Part shown: one piece after another, positions 6,312-10,632 of the stretch
Position numbering within the stretch: position 1 is the stretch's first letter
How the letters are laid out: every line of letters starts with the position of its first letter
DNA from: Pseudomonadota bacterium
GTDB taxonomy: Bacteria > Chloroflexota > UBA6077 > JAJPHF01
Assembly (NCBI GenBank): GCA_021325365.1
Contig: JAJPHF010000143.1
Span: forward strand, 1-10,632
DNA: 10,632 nt
Direction: 5' to 3'
Position numbers and translations under genes: made by a program
The notes under the pieces: generated by a model
Told to the model about the DNA's origin: nothing
Databases searched by the model: none
Seen by the model: only the letters and a program-made list of their open reading frames with translations

Positions 6312-8498
6312 ATGCCGATTGAAATCACCGTTGGGCCGCCGGTCCTCACGATCAACCACGGCAGCACCTTCATGGTCACCGACCGTCGCGGCGAAATCTA
6401 CCCGAAGCAGGAGCTGGGCGTCTTCGCGCTCGACACCCGCTTCGTGGCCTATTACCGCTGCACGATCGAACGCGAGGACTGGGTCCTCCTGACCTCGGAC
6501 ACGCCCACCTACTATCAGGCCCGCCTGGTCTTCACGAATCCCGAGATCCCGGCCTTGAATAACCCCTTGCCGCCCACCGGCAGTGTCCTCCCCGGGGTGC
6601 GGGGCAATATCGCGGCGCACCATCTCGGGTTAGTGTTGACGCGGACGGTCGACGAGCACATCTATGAGCAGTTCACGCTGACCAACTACAGCGGGGCCGA
6701 TGTGCGCTTTCATCTCGAGCTGAACATCCGCTCGGACTTCGTTGACCTGTTTGATGTCAAGGCGCACCACTACTTCGCGCGCGGGGATGCCGCGAGCAGC
6801 TGGCACGCCGAAGCCACGCATTGGGATCTCGTCACCACCTACCGCAACGGCGCGTTCCACCGCTGCTTCACCTACCGAGTCCTCGCCAGTAACAGTCCGC
6901 CGCGGTATGACAACGGCCGCATCGTCTGGACCATCGTCATCCCGGCGGGCGGGCAGTGGGCGGCCGCCGCGGTCATGCTCCTCGATGTGGGCCAGGGCAG
7001 CGGGACCCCGCCGCCAGGGAGTCTCGCGCGGAGCCCCGATCGGCTCGCCGCCTGGAGCGAGCGGACCACCCAGCTCACGAGCAGTAACGGCACCCTGGCC
7101 GCGATCTTTCGCCAGTCGGTCGAGGATATGGCCGCCTTGCGGTTCCATCAAGCGGACATGCCCGAGGACGAGTGGCTGCCGGCAGCCGGGGTGCCCTGGT
7201 TTGTCACGCTCTTCGGCCGCGATAGCCTCGTGGTCAGCTTACAGGCGCTGAGCGTGCACACGCCGTTCGCCCGCAGTGCGCTCCACAAGCTCGCCGCCTA
7301 CCAGGCGACCGAGCGGGATGATTGGCGCGACGCCCAGCCGGGGAAGATCCTCCACGAGATCCGCCAGGGGGAGCTCGCCTACTTTCAGCTGATCCCGCAC
7401 ACCCCCTATTACGGCACCTGGGATGCGACGCCGCTGTACCTGATCGTGCTGCATGAAGCCTGGAAGTGGACGGGGGATCGCGGCCTCCTGGAGACCTTCC
7501 GGCCCGCCGCCGAGCGCTGCCTGGCGTGGATCGATCAGTACGGGGACCTGGACGGCGACGGCTTCCAGGAATACCAGACCTTCTCGCCCCAGGGCTATGC
7601 CAACATGGGCTGGAAGGACGCTGGCGAGGCCATCGTGTATCCGAATGGGGAGCTGGTGCCGCAGCCCAAAGCCCTGTGCGAGCTGCAGGGCTACGTCTAC
7701 GATGCCAAGCGCCGCCTGGCCGAGATCTACGAGGCGCTCGGCGAGCCCGCCCGGGCCCAGGCGCTCCGCGCGCAGGCCGCGGCGCTCCGGGAGGCGTTCA
7801 ATGCCCGCTTCTGGCTGGACGCGCTCGATAGCTACGCGCTCGGGCTCGATCCGGCGAAGCAGCCGATTGCGAGCGTGGCGTCGAATGCCGGGCATTGTCT
7901 GTGGAGTGGGATCGCCGACGCCGACAAAGCGGCCCGCGTGACCCGGCGCCTGCTCGCCCCCGACTTGTGGAGCGGCTGGGGGATCCGGACGCTCTCGGCG
8001 CAGCATCCGGCCTATAATCCCTTCTCCTACCAGAACGGCTCCGTCTGGCCGCACGACAATGCCTTCATCGCCGCCGGGTTCAAGCGGTACGGGTTCGCGG
8101 CCGAGGCGAATCACGTCGCGCGGGCGATTGTGGATGCGGCGGCGTGCTTCGAATCGTACCGGCTGCCCGAGCTGTACGCCGGCTTGGAGCGGACGGCCAC
8201 GGGCTTTCCGTCGCAGTACCTGGGGGCGAACATTCCCCAAGCCTGGGCCGCGGGCAGCATCTTCCTGCTGCTGCAGACGATCCTCGGCCTCCGCGCCGAT
8301 GCCCCGGCCGGCCACCTGTACGTGGCGCCCACGCTCCCGGACTGGCTGCCGGACGTGGAGCTACGGAATCTCGCCGTGGGGGCGGCGCGGCTGCGGGTGC
8401 GGTTCTGGCGGGAGGGCCAGGTGTCGCGCTGGGCAGTCCTCGCACAGGAAGGGGGCGCGATCACTGTGCGCGACGAGCCGGGGGAGGCGCCCGTGTAG
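6312..8498 (+). CDS. Amylo-alpha-1,6-glucosidase / glycogen-debranching-type glycoside hydrolase
   Basis: ATG 6312 follows SD GAGGAG (6301-6306) with a 5-base spacer; earlier in-frame starts have no SD. The 728-aa protein has the N-terminal beta-rich domain typical of bacterial debranching enzymes (roughly 1-240; TINHGSTFMVTDRRGEI, then LGVFALDTRF). An (alpha/alpha)6-barrel catalytic region follows (about 260-660). Hallmarks are FGRDSL (301-306), YYGTWDATPLY (366-376), DLDGDGFQEYQ (412-422), GWKDAGEA (433-440; likely catalytic acid/base region), YQNGSVWPHDNA (573-584) and PQAWAAGS (642-649). A short beta C-terminal domain closes it. The enzyme should hydrolyse alpha-1,6-glucosyl branch stubs or related alpha-glucosides. 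It lacks a signal peptide, so it is cytoplasmic. It is intact and divergent from the GT4 gene, which supports a shared glucan pathway. Substrate precision is not provable here. Confidence 0.9.
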   Translation: MPIEITVGPPVLTINHGSTFMVTDRRGEIYPKQELGVFALDTRFVAYYRCTIEREDWVLLTSDTPTYYQARLVFTNPEIPALNNPLPPTGSVLPGVRGNIAAHHLGLVLTRTVDEHIYEQFTLTNYSGADVRFHLELNIRSDFVDLFDVKAHHYFARGDAASSWHAEATHWDLVTTYRNGAFHRCFTYRVLASNSPPRYDNGRIVWTIVIPAGGQWAAAAVMLLDVGQGSGTPPPGSLARSPDRLAAWSERTTQLTSSNGTLAAIFRQSVEDMAALRFHQADMPEDEWLPAAGVPWFVTLFGRDSLVVSLQALSVHTPFARSALHKLAAYQATERDDWRDAQPGKILHEIRQGELAYFQLIPHTPYYGTWDATPLYLIVLHEAWKWTGDRGLLETFRPAAERCLAWIDQYGDLDGDGFQEYQTFSPQGYANMGWKDAGEAIVYPNGELVPQPKALCELQGYVYDAKRRLAEIYEALGEPARAQALRAQAAALREAFNARFWLDALDSYALGLDPAKQPIASVASNAGHCLWSGIADADKAARVTRRLLAPDLWSGWGIRTLSAQHPAYNPFSYQNGSVWPHDNAFIAAGFKRYGFAAEANHVARAIVDAAACFESYRLPELYAGLERTATGFPSQYLGANIPQAWAAGSIFLLLQTILGLRADAPAGHLYVAPTLPDWLPDVELRNLAVGAARLRVRFWREGQVSRWAVLAQEGGAITVRDEPGEAPV

Positions 8499-8548
8499 CG
8501 TACGCAGCCGGCCACGGGGCCCATATGCTACTCTCAATAGAGTTCGTG

Positions 8549-8745
8549 TGTCGCATACGTTCGTTTATGAGATGGGACGGGGGGCCGCTGGACCACCGGC
8601 TGGGGTCATTACTGCAGGCAGGCGCGCTTAGCCCGTCAGGACGCCAAAATCGACTGCCGTGCCTTTCATCACTTCACTGTCTCAAAATGTCGTCTAATAA
8701 TCAACGTTGCAGCGATTGACCTACTACATGCTGACTTATGAGACA
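8549..8745. other. Resolvase-site-like dyads upstream of the resolvase remnant
   Basis: Three copies of a TGTCTCATAA-like arm are seen. TGTCGCATA (8549-8557) faces TATGAGATG (8566-8574) across 8 bases, giving an imperfect 26-bp dyad. TGTCTCAAAA lies at 8678-8687, and TTATGAGACA at 8736-8745 is its reverse complement with one mismatch. A CAACGTTG palindrome lies at 8702-8709. Serine resolvases bind about 28-bp imperfect dyads arranged as subsites next to their own gene, so a degenerate res site is a good reading. The spacing from the first dyad to the second (about 129 bp) is longer than in Tn3. Confidence 0.45.
8716..8742 (+). promoter_or_regulatory. Weak promoter candidate for the resolvase remnant
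   Basis: TTGACC (8716-8721) and TATGAG (8737-8742) resemble -35 and -10 boxes, but the 15-base spacer is short. Transcription would start within a few bases of the ATG at 8754, which has no SD, so a leaderless message is possible. The -10 box overlaps the res-like arm at 8736-8745, as expected if the resolvase repressed itself. Confidence 0.25.
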
Positions 8746-8753
8746 ATCGGTGC

Positions 8754-9281
8754 ATGCTTATCGGCTATGCGCGCGTCTCCGCGCAGGACCAGAGTTTGGC
8801 GCTCCAGAAACATGCGCTGGAGCAGGCCGGCTGTAAACGCCTCTTCACCGACACCGCCAGTGGTGCCCAGGCGGACCGCACGGGCCTGGAGGAAGCGGTA
8901 GCGTACGTCCGCCAGGGGGACACCCTCGTGGTCTGGAAGCCCGACCGGCTGGGGCGCGCTCGCTCCGCCACCTGCTCGAGACGAGCACCCACCTGCATGA
9001 GCGGGGCGGCGGCTTCCGGAGCCTGACCGAGCAGATCGACACCACCACCCGCGGCGGCAAGCTGATCTTCCACATCTTCGGGCCCCTGGCCGAGTGCGAG
9101 CGGGACAGCATCCGTGAGCGAACCCAGGTCGGCTTGGCCGCGGCCCGTGCCCGCGGGCGGCAGGGCGGACGCCAAGAAGGTGCCCATGGCGCAGGCCCTC
9201 TACAGCGACAAGCGCCACTCGATTGCCGAGATCTGCCAGACGCTGCGCGTCTCTCGCGCCACGCTCTACCGGTATATTTAA
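8754..9281 (+). pseudogene. Tn3-type serine resolvase, broken by two compensating frameshifts
   Basis: The product starts MLIGYARVS at 8754, with the catalytic serine at residue 9 (family YARVS), and reads correctly through VVWKPDRLGR to 8957. A 2-base GC excess (in GCGCGC, 8954-8959) then shifts the frame. From 8960 the sequence continues as SLRHLLETSTHLHERGGGFR, followed by EQIDTTTRGGKLIFHIFGPLAE and the hinge helix AAARARGRQGGR to 9172. After one stray base the original frame returns at 9174 (KKVPMAQALYSDK). It ends in the helix-turn-helix IAEICQTLRVSRATLYRYI with the stop at 9279-9281. The conceptual length is 174 aa, a little short of the ~180-190 aa family. A segment such as PKKLD expected after GGR is missing, so a small deletion is likely there. 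Without recoding it is inactive. Confidence 0.85.
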
Positions 9282-9486
9282 GCAGGCCGGTGAAGGCAGG
9301 CAGCTGTAATGTGACTGTGACGCCTCAGGCGCTCAGCAGGTGGTACGCTAGGGATGCGAGCCGCGTGTCGCGCTTCCGACCTGATGTGCGCCTGGTAACG
9401 CTGCCTGTTCTAGGAGGCATACCCGACCACAGCACCCCCAAGCCGTGCCGATCTCCGAGAGCCGCAGACGCCCAGGCTCGCCAGGG

Positions 9487-9525
9487 ACACCACCGCTTGA
9501 GCACGTCGGGCGGTGGTGTTGCTTT
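9487..9525 (+). terminator. Terminator- or attenuator-like hairpin
   Basis: ACACCACCGC (9487-9496) and GCGGTGGTGT (9510-9519) form a perfect 10-bp stem with a 13-base loop, followed by TGCTTTCT. The T tract is imperfect. It could end transcripts from the resolvase remnant, or act as a leader attenuator for the gene that starts 29 bases downstream at 9554. Confidence 0.5.
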
Positions 9526-9553
9526 CTGTAGAAAGGTTGCCGGGGAGGTCACG

Positions 9554-9688
9554 GTGAACACACACCAACTCATCGCCATCATCGCGCTAATTCTCGCGGT
9601 CGTCTCGGTCTTCCCGATTCCGAACTTCCGCCCCTACTGGTCGCTCGCCGTCGCGGTCCTGCTCCTCGCGCTGCTCCAGTTTGTCTGA
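9554..9688 (+). CDS. 44-aa membrane micro-protein
   Basis: GTG 9554 is preceded by SD GGGGAGG (9542-9548) with a 5-base spacer, one of the best ribosome binding sites in the window; the longer frame in which it sits includes the resolvase's shifted reading and is not a single gene. The 44-aa product has two hydrophobic helices: residues 5-20 (QLIAIIALILAVVSVF) and 30-44 (SLAVAVLLLALLQFV). They are joined by a proline-rich turn (PIPNFRPYW). This is typical of a small integral membrane peptide, such as a phage- or toxin-like protein or a subunit of a membrane complex. I cannot choose among these. It lies in mobile-element debris, but its start signals are intact. Confidence 0.65.
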   Translation: MNTHQLIAIIALILAVVSVFPIPNFRPYWSLAVAVLLLALLQFV

Positions 9689-9810
9689 GTGGCCGCGCGG
9701 AGCCAGCGGCGGGGTGGCCGGTTGTCCCTGTAACGCGTGGCACTCCGGTGCGTTTAACGATCGGAGACGCGTACGGCCGGCGGACTGGCGGCGGCCGCGC
9801 AGGAGACCCG

Positions 9811-9897
9811 ATGTTGCCGCTCGCCGTCGCGTGGCTCGACTATATCGGCCTGCACACGCCGATTCGCTGGTTGCTCACCTGGCGGCGACCGCGCTAG
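9811..9897 (+). CDS. 28-aa Trp-rich micro-ORF
   Basis: ATG 9811 follows SD AGGAGA (9801-9806) with a 4-base spacer. The 28-aa product (MLPLAVAWLDYIGLHTPIRW, then LLTWRRPR) is amphipathic, with three Trp and a basic tail, and might associate with membranes. Very short frames arise by chance, but the SD plus its place between two other small genes with SDs argue for reality. Function unknown. Confidence 0.4.
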   Translation: MLPLAVAWLDYIGLHTPIRWLLTWRRPR

Positions 9898-9947
9898 ACG
9901 GTAGCCCTCCGGACCCACCTGGCCTGCGCTCTGCAAGAGGTTCCGGG

Positions 9948-10136
9948 ATGGGCGCGGGGGTGAAAGACATGCTCGTGCACGAGGAGTGGGGCCCTCCCGA
10001 GTACGTGCGGGGCCAGCGTCCGGGCGACGTCTACATTCGTCGGCACCGCCGACCCGTGGTAGGGTTACAGGCAACCCGTGTCGCGCCTCGGAGGCTCTGG
10101 CCGCGGCTCAAGCTGTGGTGGCGAGCCCCACGGTAG
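9948..10136 (+). CDS. Small basic protein, unknown function
   Basis: ATG 9948 has an AGAGG (9936-9940) with a 7-base spacer; a second ATG at 9969 with GGGGGTG ahead of it is an alternative start. The 62-aa product begins MGAGVKDMLVHEEWGPPEYV and becomes strongly basic (YIRRHRRPVV, then RRLWPRLKLWWRAPR). The basic, Trp-containing C-terminus could bind nucleic acid or membrane. There is no signal peptide or transmembrane helix. Codons are GC-rich but not obviously biased, and no family is recognised. It is the last of three short same-strand genes (9554, 9811, 9948) that may be cotranscribed. Confidence 0.5.
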   Translation: MGAGVKDMLVHEEWGPPEYVRGQRPGDVYIRRHRRPVVGLQATRVAPRRLWPRLKLWWRAPR

Positions 10137-10180
10137 GGGACGCCACGACGACGCAGCGCATTCTGCCAGGCGCTCTCCTC

Positions 10181-10213
10181 GGAGATGGCTACCGGGGAGG
10201 GGAGATGCTACCG
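10181..10213. repeat. Near-exact short tandem repeat
   Basis: GGAGATGGCTACCG (10181-10194) recurs as GGAGATGCTACCG (10201-10213), differing by one G. It lies between the small basic protein gene and the transposase remnant. Confidence 0.4.
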
Positions 10214-10277
10214 TCTCTCTCTCCGCAGCCCACGCGGTCCAACGAGCATTCTAGCCGCTCAGCTCGACTTTGGACAT

Positions 10278-10632
10278 TCAGGCAGCATAGCAGAGCGTTT
10301 CCGTCAAGCGCTCGACAAACGCTCGCGGGACTTTCACCAGGGCAGGGCTCTCCTCGGACAGCGGAAAAGTCGCTTGCGTCCATAGATCGCGGCGGACGCA
10401 GGCCAGAGCATCGGCGAAGATGGGCTGCGCTTTCGGATACCAGGCCGCCTGTTGGGCACGGAGCGGCGCCTGGCTCCCATGCTGCTGGGTGACCAACGTC
10501 ACCAGCGAGCACAGCCCGAGCAAGCCCGGGGTGGTGCGGCGGATCGCCCACTCCGACCACTGCCGCTGGGTCTCGAGGCCGAGGTGCCGGCGTGCTTCCT
10601 CGAAGGTGACCTCCAACTGCCAGCGGCGGACG
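10278..10632 (-). CDS. DDE transposase (IS4/IS701-like), C-terminal part, cut by the window edge
   Basis: On the minus strand the frame is open from the right edge to the stop at 10280-10278, giving 118 visible residues beginning VRRWQLEVTFEEARRHLGLE. This carries the C-terminal catalytic Glu of the IS4-type Y(2)R(3)E(6)K motif: R-WQL-E-VTFEEA-R, with R in place of K. The helical tail (LLGLCSLVTLVTQ) is typical. The catalytic Asp residues and N-terminus lie beyond the window. A possible TTG at 10616 is not the start. It cuts and joins the ends of its own insertion sequence. The IS end should be a little past 10278, and I could not define its terminal inverted repeat. No frameshift is seen in this part. 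Confidence 0.85.
   Translation of the reverse strand, partial: VRRWQLEVTFEEARRHLGLETQRQWSEWAIRRTTPGLLGLCSLVTLVTQQHGSQAPLRAQQAAWYPKAQPIFADALACVRRDLWTQATFPLSEESPALVKVPRAFVERLTETLCYAA

Noticed and set aside
7239..8315. 358-aa minus-strand frame
   Set aside because: Antisense shadow of the glucosidase gene, whose motifs are clear.
9300..9460. Possible structured RNA or tRNA
   Set aside because: No cloverleaf, T-loop or CCA context could be fitted.
9134..9688. 184-aa plus-strand frame
   Set aside because: Joins the shifted part of the resolvase, non-coding DNA and the 44-aa membrane gene; only the last has its own SD.

Overview
The window is a high-GC bacterial segment with a patchwork of accessory DNA around one well-preserved carbohydrate locus. 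Gene style points to a Chloroflexota-like host, perhaps Thermomicrobia-related, but this is inference. It rests on GTG/TTG starts, strong GGAGG-type ribosome binding sites, a GT4 transferase divergent from a bacterial glycogen-debranching-type glucosidase, and many short orphan genes. There is no rRNA, tRNA or housekeeping gene to confirm it, and no CRISPR array was seen.

Region 1 (1-1776, minus strand). A gene start at the left edge has a strong Shine-Dalgarno (SD) sequence buried in a hairpin. Next is a P-loop ATPase-like gene truncated at both ends; its P-loop is missing and its homology begins exactly where the upstream gene stops. That upstream gene is an intact 275-aa coiled-coil protein.

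Region 2 (1777-4920). This is a run of short genes of unknown function (51-89 aa) around a stand-alone CheY-like receiver protein. A consensus-perfect sigma-54 promoter (1982-1998) sits before the first plus-strand small gene, and an 11-bp perfect inverted repeat lies upstream of it. The first small gene may continue in another frame after a run of G residues. The receiver gene and a convergent 72-aa gene share their stop region by 4 bp.

Region 3 (4921-8498). Two long, well-preserved genes are divergent across a 278-bp intergenic region: a family-4 glycosyltransferase (minus) and a 728-aa amylo-alpha-1,6-glucosidase-like protein (plus). They probably act on alpha-glucan or another storage or compatible-solute polysaccharide, one building and one trimming.

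Region 4 (8499-10632). This is mobile-element debris and very small genes. A Tn3-type serine resolvase is broken by two mutually compensating frameshifts and is preceded by resolvase-site-like dyads. After it come a terminator-like hairpin, a 44-aa two-helix membrane protein, a 28-aa Trp-rich peptide and a 62-aa basic protein. The C-terminal end of a DDE transposase runs off the right edge.

The most notable signals are the sigma-54 promoter with its upstream inverted repeat in front of an orphan small-gene cluster, the SD-masking hairpin at the left edge, the resolvase pseudogene with its dyads, and the micro-ORFs with strong ribosome binding sites. No complete new defence or mobile system can be demonstrated from this window alone.
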